This document shows, in pieces, positions 11,391-19,710 of a stretch of 22,658 nucleotides of DNA. Position numbers and translations under genes: made by a program. The DNA is taken from the NCBI RefSeq assembly GCF_026151205.1, contig NW_026971886.1, forward strand, positions 1 through 22,658, written 5' to 3'. Numbering within the stretch: position 1 is the stretch's first letter; every line of letters starts with the position of its first letter. Source of the stretch: Bolinopsis microptera (Eukaryota > Ctenophora > Tentaculata > Lobata > Bolinopsidae). The notes below the pieces were generated by a model. That model worked only from the letters and a program-made list of their open reading frames with translations. It ran no database searches and was not told where the DNA came from.

Positions 11391-12373
11391 AAGGTTTTCG
11401 GCTTGGGAAAATGTGAGGCGGTTTCTTTTTTTGTTTATCACCCAGTCGTACAAGCTCCAATTCGTCTACAGGGTGAGGCTGATGTCGATTGAGACAGCGC
11501 TTTCATTGGAAAACTCTGTAGTTCGGGTACCTCTCCAACCGAAGTTGCTCCACCAAGAGACCTGGACCGTCAGAATCTTGGCTAAAACTTGAGGCAGCGT
11601 CAGTAGAGAATAAGCCTCTTTTCTCTCGGTAGAACGTGTACTGCGAAATTAAAGTATCTTCTTCTTTGTTGCGCCGTCACACCACGTGTCCATGACATCT
11701 AGAAACTCCTTCCAGACATCCTGATTCGTGTGTTTTATCATATCCCTGATATATAAGCCGGGTGAACACAAAACCCTACTGAATGTTTATGTAGGGGGGA
11801 ATGGAGCTCGAGCCACCTTTTGTTGGCAAGACTAATCATATCGCTTTTATAGTTTCAATTGCGAAAAGCAAAGTTTGCTAACTTTAAGGTGAACAGATAA
11901 TATTTGTAATAAATTACACCGATGAAACCAACAGGAATCTTAAGACTATTGTCTGAAAATCTAAGCAAGACTATTATCGGCTCGAGAATTGAGCATAAAT
12001 AGTCGACTTCTATCCAGAAACCTAGGAGAATCAGGGGACATCCTGTTGTCAATTTATGGGAGGTCGACTTTACTGCTTTGATCACAGACGTCCGATACAG
12101 CAGCGGAAGCGCAAGATCTGCTGATGAGCAATTCCGTCGGTCTGTACCTAATCAATGACGGCTAAACTAGGTAAATTTGCGCATGAACCTTTCAATATTA
12201 TAGATTATACTTTTCCGAGCCACCGAATTGAGCCTGTATTATTCTATGGCTGAGACCCATTGGATATCGGTTAGTAGCTGTCTGAAAACTATAAGCGTAT
12301 TAATGGCTGTTACAGTAGGCCCTCAACAGTTGAATACCATCCCCAAGCCAACAGTGATGATTAGTCGAAGCAT
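11391..12373. other. Clean non-coding spacer of the right arm
   Basis: Ordinary mixed-composition sequence with no repeat structure of its own. It is matched in inverted orientation by left positions of about 3,360-3,505 and 4,745-5,640. Several frames stay open for 40-60 codons on the minus strand around 11,470-11,780, and a plausible splice acceptor lies at 11,779, but nothing identifies a protein and I do not call a gene. Confidence 0.5.
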
Positions 12374-12381
12374 AATGAAAC

Positions 12382-12809
12382 CAGAGTTGAAAAATACGTG
12401 AGATAATTTTTTAAATACGCCGTATTTTGCGTATTTTTGCTTAGAAATAAAATACGTCAAAAATACGTTAAAATACGTTTTTCTTGAAATTTCATTCAAA
12501 GACTAAAGTTATGTCATTCGTTTGCATTTTTTTCAGACACATTTCTATTTAACTTCAACGCTTTTAATGCTTTGGTATAGCGCGTGCCCAGTACTCTGAA
12601 GTCATATGCGAGGTGAAAAACGACAGAGCTACGCGAGTTTTGATAAAATCGTAAATTTATATAAAGCAATAGTGCTTATTACTTTATTGGAGCTATCAAT
12701 GGTACAATAACACTTATTACGTATTTTATTCAACGAAAATAAAATACGCCGTATTTAACGTATTTTTGATATTTTATAAAATTCGTAAAATACGTATTTT
12801 TCAACTCTG
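12382..12809. mobile_element. hAT-type MITE, 428 bp, with perfect 8-bp target duplication
   Basis: The ends are inverted repeats CAGAGTTGAAAAATACGT (12,382-12,399) and its complement ending at 12,809. The CAGNG start is typical of hAT termini. It is flanked by AATGAAAC at 12,374-12,381 and again at 12,810-12,817, an identical 8-bp duplication of the size hAT transposases make. The subterminal regions are rich in AAATACG/CGTATTT motifs in both orientations, as expected of subterminal transposase-binding repeats. There is no ORF, so it is non-autonomous and would depend on a hAT transposase elsewhere. The matching left-arm position is empty. Confidence 0.9.
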
Positions 12810-12817
12810 AATGAAAC

Positions 12818-14050
12818 TAGCCAAGTATTTAGCGAGATACAATGATGAACTGGCCGATCAAGCACTTTTTGGGATTCCCAGCATAAAATAACAACACCTG
12901 TTTCCAAACTGTTAAAGTTAAAGATTATAAACTTACCGTTGCCTAATTCTGAGAACATGGAACGCACACGTGCCAATATGATTTTACGCGCGAATTACCC
13001 AGAATTAACTGAAACTGAATGCTGAAAGAGAATCTTATCGCGTCGCGCGGGGAATAATTTTGGTCACGTACATCATTTTGTGTTCCCTTTTAAATACAAT
13101 TACCAGTGCAGAGAGTAGTTTCAGAAACGCAATTCAACTTGCAAAGATTAATTTACCTGGGTAACCTCGCTCAGGCTTTTGCATTTATTAAGTTAAACAC
13201 ATTGATTTAACATTGAACATATTATGGCGATTAAAAATATGTCTATAGCAGATAGGGCGGAATGACAGGTTCAGCAACGCCCAGGAATTACAAGCAGCAA
13301 ATTCTGCTACTGCTAGTGCTATCAGTATCACGGAGAATCGAAGCAAATATTATAGTGGTACCGTGGCATGTCCATTCTGGGTCAGCGTTGTATATACTTA
13401 TATATGTTGCATGGATAAGTCCCTGCTTGCTGTTGGCGTTGCTGCGGCGAGGCTGGCTGGAATAATTGTCGGAGAACTCTTTGGCTTCGTACTCTCTTCA
13501 CTTCTTTCTCCGCACAAAACTGTTCAATCCGTGGGAGGCCCTGTTATTCAAATAAAGTTCTGAACCCTCAATCAAGCGTTTAGTTCTAAAACTTTGGTAA
13601 TGGAAATTGTAGTTTTGTAGCTTTTCTCATAACTATCGTCCTATCGAACTGATGATCAATAAACATCACGCGGTTTGCTACAATCAAGTTAGTATAAGGA
13701 GTCGTTTACATATCAGCAGAGGGGTCTTCCAAATTGCAAATGATTACGATTGACCATATAATATTGTACCTAATTTTGGCACAATAGCACAATACTAATA
13801 GCGATACCCGGATTTAACATTTAAACAATTTGTAATCGTATTGCCATGCAGTGTTTGTGTAACTGTAGTACTAGTTGGTAATCGCTTTTCTTGTCAAAAA
13901 GTTAATATTTGTTTCCTTCGATAGTAAATTATTTTGTCCCAAATTCATATATTTTCTAATAATACAAAATTGTTTTTAGACCAATTATACAATGTCAATA
14001 AGTCATGTGGCATGTAAGGCGCCAAAGACAAATTGCTAAAAGGCTCGGCG
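12818..14050. other. Non-coding spacer between the hAT MITE and the decamer array
   Basis: No repeat, RNA gene or recognisable protein. The left arm holds the inverted counterpart, best seen at 13,250-13,545 with 2,530-2,845 and at 12,955-13,100 with 3,030-3,190. On the plus strand, 13,400-13,560 can encode a hydrophobic stretch (LLAVGVAAARLAGIIVGELF) that loosely recalls a terminal membrane helix, but nothing around it supports a gene. Confidence 0.5.
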
Positions 14051-14051
14051 C

Positions 14052-14310
14052 AACTGCAGAAAACTGCCAATAACTGCTACAAACTGCCACTAACTGCTAC
14101 AAACTGCCACTAACTGCTACAAACTGCCACTAACTGCTGCAAACTGCGCGCGCAGTGCGTGGGCGCGATTGTAGCAGTTAGTGGCAGTTAGTGGCAGTTA
14201 GTGGCAGTTTGTAGCAGTTAGTGGCAGTTTGTAACAGTTAGTGGCAGTTTGTGGCAGTTAGTGGCAGTTTGTGGCAGTTAGTGGCAGTTTGTAGCAGTTA
14301 GTGACAGTTT
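14052..14310. repeat. Inverted array of 10-bp AACTGCYAC-type repeats
   Basis: Ten units in one orientation (14,052-about 14,147), alternating AACTGCTACA and AACTGCCACT, face 14 units in the opposite orientation (14,171-14,310, GTGGCAGTTA / GTAGCAGTTT). Units keep an exact 10-bp step throughout both halves. The centre (14,146-14,168) is GC-rich (GCGCGCGCAGTGCG). The whole can fold into one long hairpin or cruciform. Every unit contains AACTG, and alternate units contain TAACTG, which fits the Myb consensus YAAC(G/T)G; whether this matters is unknown. A corrupted counterpart sits at 1,085-1,275. Confidence 0.93.
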
Positions 14311-14332
14311 CTTTGCACTTTGCTCCTCCTGT

Positions 14333-14603
14333 GAATGGTCTCATTCAAGGAACTGAAGAAATATCCAAATAATACGACAAAAATCAACGAATTTGGTCAA
14401 ATTTGGTCAAATTACGCAACTTTTACAGCTAATTTTGCTCCAAAAGCCGCGCACCATCAAATATGGCACCTAGGCGATACTCACTGATCTTTTCAAAAAG
14501 GTATGACAAATTTGGTATTGTGAAAATTCTCACAGTCTCTAGAAAACAATGGTACAAAAATTTTTAAAATCCGAGCAAGTTTATTTTTATGGTGCACCCC
14601 CTA
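14333..14603 (+). repeat. Left terminal inverted repeat (271 bp)
   Basis: Pairs with 15,329-15,599 in reverse complement at roughly 96% identity by eye. It contains two tandem TTTGGTCAAA-like copies (near 14,393) and ends with GGTGCACCCCCTA. The near identity suggests a young element or conversion between the ends. Confidence 0.88.
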
Positions 14604-14617
14604 CTTATAATTATATC

Positions 14618-14658
14618 ACAGTCGGCACGCGCGGCTCACTGTCGATGGCGCACTACCT
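14618..14658 (+). repeat. 41-bp repeat, copy inside the long-TIR element
   Basis: Identical over 41 bp to 15,883-15,923, starting ACAGTCGGCACGCGCGG and ending GCGCACTACCT. It contains ACAGT...ACTGT arms that can pair around a GC-rich middle. Confidence 0.9.
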
Positions 14659-14758
14659 AGAATAGTCTTTCAGGACCAGCTAGAGAACGGGTTGAAAAAG
14701 TCACGTGACAGTCGAGTGTAGAGTGATTAATTATCATCCTCACCACTGCCGCTTCACT

Positions 14759-14824
14759 GTAGCGTCTTCGACGCTACAGGGGGAGCCGCGCACTTCGTGC
14801 GCGGCGGGTCATACAACGTATGAC
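14759..14824 (+). repeat. Three-hairpin cluster, copy 1
   Basis: Three perfect hairpins sit side by side: 14,759-14,777 (8-bp stem GTAGCGTC, TTC loop), 14,785-14,805 (9-bp stem GCCGCGCAC, TTC loop) and 14,808-14,824 (7-bp stem GTCATAC, AAC loop), separated by AGGGGGA and GG. All three loops are triloops closed by C-G, so the minus strand reads C(GAA)G or C(GTT)G. The cluster is identical to 21,195-21,260. It could act as a DNA cruciform or as an RNA fold; nothing in the sequence decides this. There is no protein context. Confidence 0.92.
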
Positions 14825-15059
14825 AATGGGGGTCGCAACGTGATACAAGGTATGACTATGGACTGGCTACACTACTTCAATTTATCTTTGTTTCTATTTA
14901 GTGGTACTGGTGGTACTGGCACGGTTTTGTAAACCAATTAAGCTGCGAAATAAAAAACATGTAATTTTAAAACTTATTAAAAATAATGAAATAGCTCATG
15001 CTTTAAAATTACAAAAAGTGTATATATACAAACAAAGATTAGCAACGCATCAACTCTTC

Positions 15060-15215
15060 GAGATTGTTCTAAAAGGGCCCCCGACAGTTGAAACCAACTT
15101 CGATCGATGTATTTTCGGACGCTGATTCCGAATCACCCCCCATGACATAGGGTTAAAATGCTTCCCTGACGAGATATAGGCGAAAAACTGTCTCGATCAC
15201 GTGATATGACCGTAT
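15060..15215 (-). repeat. Conserved block shared with the 20.5-kb MITE
   Basis: In reverse complement this stretch aligns with 20,735-20,880 at roughly 70% by eye. The best-kept core is CATTTTAACCCTAYGTCATG followed by a G-run and TCGGAATCAGC. It is followed outward by telomere-like repeats in both places. The shared unit suggests the two elements are related or captured the same sequence. Confidence 0.78.
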
Positions 15216-15238
15216 AAGGAAGTTAGTCTACTTTCTCG

Positions 15239-15319
15239 TTAGGGTTAGGGTTTCAGCATATGCTTTTGTTAAGGATTGGGTTAGGGTTAGGGTTGGGATC
15301 AGATAAGAGGGTTAGGGTT
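15239..15319 (+). repeat. Degenerate TTAGGG (telomere-like) runs
   Basis: Three short runs of TTAGGG (15,239-15,250; 15,278-15,297; 15,309-15,319) are separated by unrelated bases and lie just inside the right TIR. They are too short and interrupted to be a functional telomere; they look like interstitial telomeric sequence carried by the element. Confidence 0.85.
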
Positions 15320-15328
15320 TCGAATAGT

Positions 15329-15599
15329 TAGGGGGTGCACCATAAAAATAAACTTGCTCGGATTTTAAAAATTTTTGTACCATTGTTTTCTAGAGACTGT
15401 GAGAATTTTCACAATACCAAATTTGTCATACATTTTTGGAAAGATCAGTGAGTTTCGCCTAGGTGCCATATTTGATGGTGCGCGGCTTTTGGAGCAAAAT
15501 TAGCTGTAAAAGTCGCGTAATTTGACCAAATTTGACCAAATTCGTTGATTTTTGTCGTATTATTTGGATTTATCTTCAGTTCCTTGAATGAGATCATTC
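15329..15599 (-). repeat. Right terminal inverted repeat (271 bp)
   Basis: Reverse complement of 14,333-14,603 with a handful of substitutions. It starts at TAGGGGGTGCACC and ends at GATCATTC. The clean flank beyond it, from 15,600, is matched by the left arm at 890-1,010. Confidence 0.88.
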
Positions 15600-16203
15600 T
15601 GAAAATTGGCGACGACCTTCCAATAGGGCTTTCACAACTGTCCGAAAAATTTGGTGGATATCAGAGTTGATATAGTGATCAAAATGGGGCAAAATACGCT
15701 GCTTTTAGCTGTAACATAATGTCTGATGGTTGGATATGCTTTAAACTTTTCGGAAACTTTCCTTGTAAATCTATGAGTAAGCTTACCTATTTTTGTTGCA
15801 ATCGGAGGTCGGGAAGGATACTTAATATCTATTTGTTTGAAGAAAATTGTGCTGGCCGAAATTAGCGCTAAAAAACCATCCTACAGTCGGCACGCGCGGC
15901 TCACTGTCGATGGCGCACTACCTACTACAATGCAATTAAAAAGTAATTGTAGGTTTATAACCTACCAGGACGCGCGCCGAGTTGGACTCGTCGACGATGG
16001 AACAGATATTTTACGAGTATCACCCGTTAACTTCTCGTACACCGTAGGGCGGGGGGGTTTTGGTCTTGATTACGGTTGATTACGGAGGGGGGTAAAAATT
16101 TCCAAAATATTGATTACGTAATATGTGAACAACCACTTACTCGTTTAAATTTCTTCGAAATATCCCGAGGCAAGTGCTAGAAAGTAGCGCGCCGCGGGTT
16201 GTT
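15600..16203. other. Non-coding spacer between the long-TIR element and the LINE
   Basis: No protein or RNA gene recognised. It is matched in inverted orientation by left positions of about 540-1,010, so it belongs to the duplicated arms rather than to either transposon. It contains the second copy of the 41-bp repeat and a C/G-rich stretch near 16,045-16,095. Confidence 0.6.
15883..15923 (+). repeat. 41-bp repeat, copy outside the long-TIR element
   Basis: Identical to 14,618-14,658. Its counterpart is visible in the left arm near 675-695 (CCGCGCTTGCCGACT), so this copy is part of the duplicated arm, while the other copy arrived inside, or was captured by, the transposon. Confidence 0.88.
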
Positions 16204-16216
16204 ATGTTAGTCCATT
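16204..16216 (+). repeat. LINE target-site duplication, 5' copy
   Basis: ATGTTAGTCCATT, identical to 20,046-20,058. The bases just outside differ (T here, G there), which fixes the length at 13 bp. Confidence 0.92.
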
Positions 16217-16218
16217 GA

Positions 16219-19200
16219 CCCAGGGTAGCAGCCCTTCTCCCGAAGGATTTAGGAAGAAAAACCATGGTACTATCAGGACTAAGCTCAGGCGACAATATTA
16301 CCCTCAGGTGTAGTATAAACAAGGATCTATCTATTATATTGACCTCAATATACATGGATATCACAAAGGACATCCCTAGCGATCTAATCACAAGGATAGC
16401 AAGTTACGCAGAACGAGAGAGACTACCGCTGATAGCATCAGTGGACTCCAACGCACATCACACTGCTTGGGGGCACAACAGTACAAACACAAGGGGCAGA
16501 TCACTTCTACAATCAATCAGCTCCAACAACCTTGCTATCTGCAATACAGGTAAAACCCCAACTTTTGTAGGTAAACAAGGCCATTCTGTTATAGATCTCA
16601 CACTTTGTAATCAACTAGCACTTAACCTTATTAGAGATTGGAAAGTGGACAAAGGTAAATCCCTTTCCGATCACGAGGCGATTTCTTTTAAGCTAGGATT
16701 AGGGGACCGTGTTAGCTTTGCCACCAGATCCACATCCAAATGCGACTGGGTACTATACAACCAGCTTGTTGCATCAGAGTTGGACAGACATCCTTTCTGG
16801 TTCTCATCAGTCAGCACAGCAACTGACCTCAACTCTCGGCAACATTTTCTCTCGGATATACTGCGAAGAAGCTTCGACTCCGCCTGCCCCATCACACGGG
16901 GAACCCTGCGATCTTCAGTACCCTGGTGGACAGCTGAACTCACCACAGCCAAGCAGACTGCTAAAGCACTGAGACGCAAAGCTAACCGAACCAGGAATAA
17001 TCAAAACTGGGAACTTTCCAGGGAGGCAAACAGGACATATAAAAAACTTCTAACCCAGGCTAAACGTACAAACTGGAAACAATTCTGCGACAACCTAAAA
17101 GGGACCTCAACCCTAGCTAGGGTACACAAAATTCTCAGCTTTAACAAATCATCACAGGGCAACCTCAACAGCGTAAGGAAACCGGACGGTACACTAACGG
17201 AGACGCCACAGGAAACACTAACAGTACTTAGTGACACACTCATCCCTAGCGACGGAGCAGTGATAGATCAAACTCCGTATCATGGAGGAGATCCACTAAC
17301 CATTATCCAGATTACAGCTCCCAACAGGGTTGATAGAGCAGTACGCGAACTACAGCTCAAGAAAGCAGCTGGTCCAGACCAAATTAGGAACGAGATGATA
17401 ATCAATGCCTGGGATCTCATCAAAGATCCGGTCCGCATGATATTTCACAACTCATTGGCACTAGGAATCACGCCAGAACCATGGCACCACACCACAGGTT
17501 GTATTATTCCAAAACCTCTCAAGTCAGATTACACTAACCCTAGAGCCTTCAGGATTATTTCTCTAACCTCTAGCTTTCAAAAACTGCTAGAAAGGCTTAT
17601 ACTCTGGCACCTCGAACTGGACCTCAAAATACCAGCTAAACTCACCAAAAACCAACATGGATTCAGGAAAGGTAAATCAACGGAATCAGCGATTCATCTA
17701 CTAACCCGCAGGATCGAAGATGCGATGGCAACAGGTCATTACGCCTTAGGTGTTTTCCTAGACATCGAACAGGCTTTTGATGCAGTTAGCTTCACAGCAA
17801 TTAGAGAAGCTTTGCTGGAAGCCAACATCCCCCCTACTATAGCTCAGTGGATTTTCTTTATGATTAGCAACAGGTACATTACTCTAACCTACTGTGATTA
17901 CAGTATCACAAAACAGGCTACTAAAGGTAGCCCTCAAGGAGGAGTACTGTCTCCACTTTTATGGAATCTAACACTTAACACCTTCCTTAGCAGCCTAGGT
18001 ATCCACAGCAACTTCGTCCAGGCTTTTGCAGACGATCTGGTAATTCTCATTCGAGGAATATGTAAAGTTACAGTCAAAGATATAGCCCAACAACAACTCA
18101 GTAACATCAGCAGTTGGTGTACGAGCAAAGGCCTAAAACTCAGTGGTACCAAGAGTACGGCAATCCTGTTTACTACAAAACGGGACAATACCCTAGACTC
18201 CCCGCTAGTTGTTGATGGTATTACAGTCCCCACGGTTAATAGTACAGTCTATCTAGGTGTTACCTTTGACCAGAAACTAAACTGGGGTCCTCACATCCTA
18301 AAAAAATGTGATAAGGCCATAGGACAACTCCACGCTTGCAAACAAGCAGTAGGAAAATTATGGGGCATCTCGCCAGCTGGGGTGAGATGGATATTTAACC
18401 AAGTCATCATTCCTTCACTAGGGTATGCAGCGGTTGTTTGGCAACACTCAACTGACAGAAGCTACATCACGGTTAGAATGGAGACAGTACAACGACAAGC
18501 AGCCCTCATGATCACTAGAGGACTGAAAAGCACTCCAACTCCCAACCTAGAAATTATGGCTAGTCTCCAGCCTATCAGTTTTAAACTTAAATCCTTAGCA
18601 ATCAAATCTGCCTTGAGGCTTAAATTACAAGGAACCTGGAATAATCAGTACAACTACAACCAGATAGGACTTTGTAAATCTCACGCCCACAACGCGGAGA
18701 AAATGCTAGCTAACATTAATTACACAGGGTGCGTATTACTTGACAACATTCCCAAGGTTATCATGCTGGACAGACGCTTCAAGGTAATTATCCAGGACAG
18801 GAAAACTGCGATTAGCTACATCGAAGAAATCTCACCTAACATCTGGCAGATCTTCACAGATGGATCGAAAGCAAGCGGTAATACAGGTGCGGGATTCTGT
18901 GTCATCAAAGGAACACAGGAATTCCACAGAGTCAGTTATCAACTTGGTAAACTAGCAACAGTTTACCAATGCGAGCTATTTGCTCTCCACATGGCTAGTA
19001 TTTGGATCAAAGAAAATATAGGTACAACATCAATCATAAATCTCTTCTCAGATTCCCAGGCCTCACTCCTAGCGTTAACCAGCACCAGCATCAGCTCCAG
19101 ACTAGTGCTGGACATTGCTGACCAACTTAACACATCAGGTACATCCCACAAAGTAGAACTCAGGTGGGTTCCTGGACACGAAGGAGTACACGGTAATGAA

Positions 19201-19710
19201 CTAGCTGACGAACTAGCAAGGGAGGGATCCAGCAGCACCCCCATTGGACCTGAACCCTTCCTCCCACTCTCGGAAGGCATAATCAACACCCACATAAAAG
19301 ATTACCTCTTCAATCTCCATATCAAGAAGTATAAACAGGTGGCACTCAGTGACAAAGGAAAAACCCCACTAACATTTTTCCTCAACAAAAACAGGTACAA
19401 GATAATCAACATCACAGGTACCCACATCAGATGGCTAACATGGCTACTATCAGGACACAGCCCACTAGCATACTTCCAGACGGTAGCAAACAACGCCAAA
19501 TTCGAAACACAAGACTGTGAACACTGCCCAGGGGAAGCAGAAACTTCACAACACTTCCTATGTGAATGCATCCAGCTGATGACAACTAGACTGAGGATAT
19601 TTGGTAAACCCATCCTAACAATTGAGGAACTCATCAATAGTAAACTCGACCACATTATCAAATTTGTGGAAAAGTCATCAAGGTTTGACAGAGACGATCT
19701 ATTTGGATAA
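16219..19710 (+). CDS. LINE ORF2, 5'-partial: endonuclease remnant, reverse transcriptase, RNase H, zinc knuckle
   Basis: The frame is open from the truncation point; the first ATG is at 16,264, and residue numbers below count from it (1,148 residues). Residues 1-145 are the back half of an APE-type endonuclease: VDSNAHHTAWG (D61, N63), the VIDLTL core (D111) and SDHEAI (D136, H137). The front half with its catalytic Asn and Glu is absent, so it should not cut DNA. The reverse transcriptase spans about 360-680: KKAAGPDQIRNEMI, motif A FLDIEQAFD (D500), motif B GSPQGGVLSPLL (555-566), motif C FADD (588-591) and YLGVTFD. RNase H spans about 860-990 with all four acidic residues: FTDGS (D866), E904, FSDSQ (D930) and GNELADELA (D982). 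A CX2CX8HX4C knuckle (C1085, C1088, H1097, C1102) lies near the C terminus, as in I/Jockey/R1-type elements. There are no internal stops or frameshifts. The ATG at 16,264 is internal and not a real start; there is no promoter. Confidence 0.95.
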   Translation, partial: PRVAALLPKDLGRKTMVLSGLSSGDNITLRCSINKDLSIILTSIYMDITKDIPSDLITRIASYAERERLPLIASVDSNAHHTAWGHNSTNTRGRSLLQSISSNNLAICNTGKTPTFVGKQGHSVIDLTLCNQLALNLIRDWKVDKGKSLSDHEAISFKLGLGDRVSFATRSTSKCDWVLYNQLVASELDRHPFWFSSVSTATDLNSRQHFLSDILRRSFDSACPITRGTLRSSVPWWTAELTTAKQTAKALRRKANRTRNNQNWELSREANRTYKKLLTQAKRTNWKQFCDNLKGTSTLARVHKILSFNKSSQGNLNSVRKPDGTLTETPQETLTVLSDTLIPSDGAVIDQTPYHGGDPLTIIQITAPNRVDRAVRELQLKKAAGPDQIRNEMIINAWDLIKDPVRMIFHNSLALGITPEPWHHTTGCIIPKPLKSDYTNPRAFRIISLTSSFQKLLERLILWHLELDLKIPAKLTKNQHGFRKGKSTESAIHLLTRRIEDAMATGHYALGVFLDIEQAFDAVSFTAIREALLEANIPPTIAQWIFFMISNRYITLTYCDYSITKQATKGSPQGGVLSPLLWNLTLNTFLSSLGIHSNFVQAFADDLVILIRGICKVTVKDIAQQQLSNISSWCTSKGLKLSGTKSTAILFTTKRDNTLDSPLVVDGITVPTVNSTVYLGVTFDQKLNWGPHILKKCDKAIGQLHACKQAVGKLWGISPAGVRWIFNQVIIPSLGYAAVVWQHSTDRSYITVRMETVQRQAALMITRGLKSTPTPNLEIMASLQPISFKLKSLAIKSALRLKLQGTWNNQYNYNQIGLCKSHAHNAEKMLANINYTGCVLLDNIPKVIMLDRRFKVIIQDRKTAISYIEEISPNIWQIFTDGSKASGNTGAGFCVIKGTQEFHRVSYQLGKLATVYQCELFALHMASIWIKENIGTTSIINLFSDSQASLLALTSTSISSRLVLDIADQLNTSGTSHKVELRWVPGHEGVHGNELADELAREGSSSTPIGPEPFLPLSEGIINTHIKDYLFNLHIKKYKQVALSDKGKTPLTFFLNKNRYKIINITGTHIRWLTWLLSGHSPLAYFQTVANNAKFETQDCEHCPGEAETSQHFLCECIQLMTTRLRIFGKPILTIEELINSKLDHIIKFVEKSSRFDRDDLFG

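Larger units (their letters stand above)
14333..15599. mobile_element. Long-TIR non-autonomous element, 1,267 bp
   Basis: The two ends, 14,333-14,603 and 15,329-15,599, are near-identical inverted repeats of 271 bp each, starting GAATGRTCTCATTCAAGG and differing at only about 10 positions by eye. The interior carries a 41-bp repeat, a cluster of three perfect hairpins, a block shared with the MITE at 20,536-20,927, and TTAGGG-like runs. No transposase is encoded. The left arm runs from CCTGTG directly to TGAAAAATTGG near 1,006-1,024 with no element, which supports insertion as a unit. I could not define a target duplication, so the superfamily is unassigned. Confidence 0.85.
8400..16110 (+). 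repeat. Right arm of the large imperfect inverted repeat
   Basis: This is the partner of the left arm, clean from about 11,390 onward. It is longer than the left arm because it holds insertions that the left arm lacks: the hAT MITE at 12,382-12,809, the long-TIR element at 14,333-15,599, and roughly 1.4 kb between about 8,700 and 10,150. Anchors are the same pairs as for the left arm. Whether this is a real chromosomal inverted duplication or a head-to-head join of two alleles cannot be decided from the sequence. Confidence 0.85.

Noticed and set aside
11649-11778. Possible terminal exon on the minus strand (GLYIRDMIKHTNQDVWKEFL...) with a plausible acceptor
   Set aside because: Only about 43 codons. 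Other frames nearby are equally open, no family is recognised, and no upstream exons are convincing.
12115-12145. CTGATGAG, as in hammerhead ribozymes
   Set aside because: The conserved GAAA and three-way stem arrangement are absent, so it is a chance octamer.
12900-13060. Possible small minus-strand exon ending at a good GTAAGT donor near 12,936
   Set aside because: The frame closes just upstream of the ATG, the encoded peptide is not recognisable, and a single donor motif is weak evidence.
13363-13563. Hydrophobic plus-strand peptide resembling the last helix of a tetraspanin
   Set aside because: One helix-like stretch with no Cys-Cys-Gly loop, no other membrane segments and no clear splice sites. 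Similarity is generic hydrophobicity.
14052-14310. CRISPR-like array
   Set aside because: The repeats are 10 bp with no spacers and switch orientation in the middle; the context is eukaryotic.
15239-15319. A true telomere or chromosome end
   Set aside because: The TTAGGG runs are short, interrupted and enclosed within a transposon with intact ends on both sides.
16264-16266. ATG taken as the true start of ORF2
   Set aside because: The frame is open upstream to the truncation point, and the upstream residues continue the endonuclease fold, so this Met is internal.
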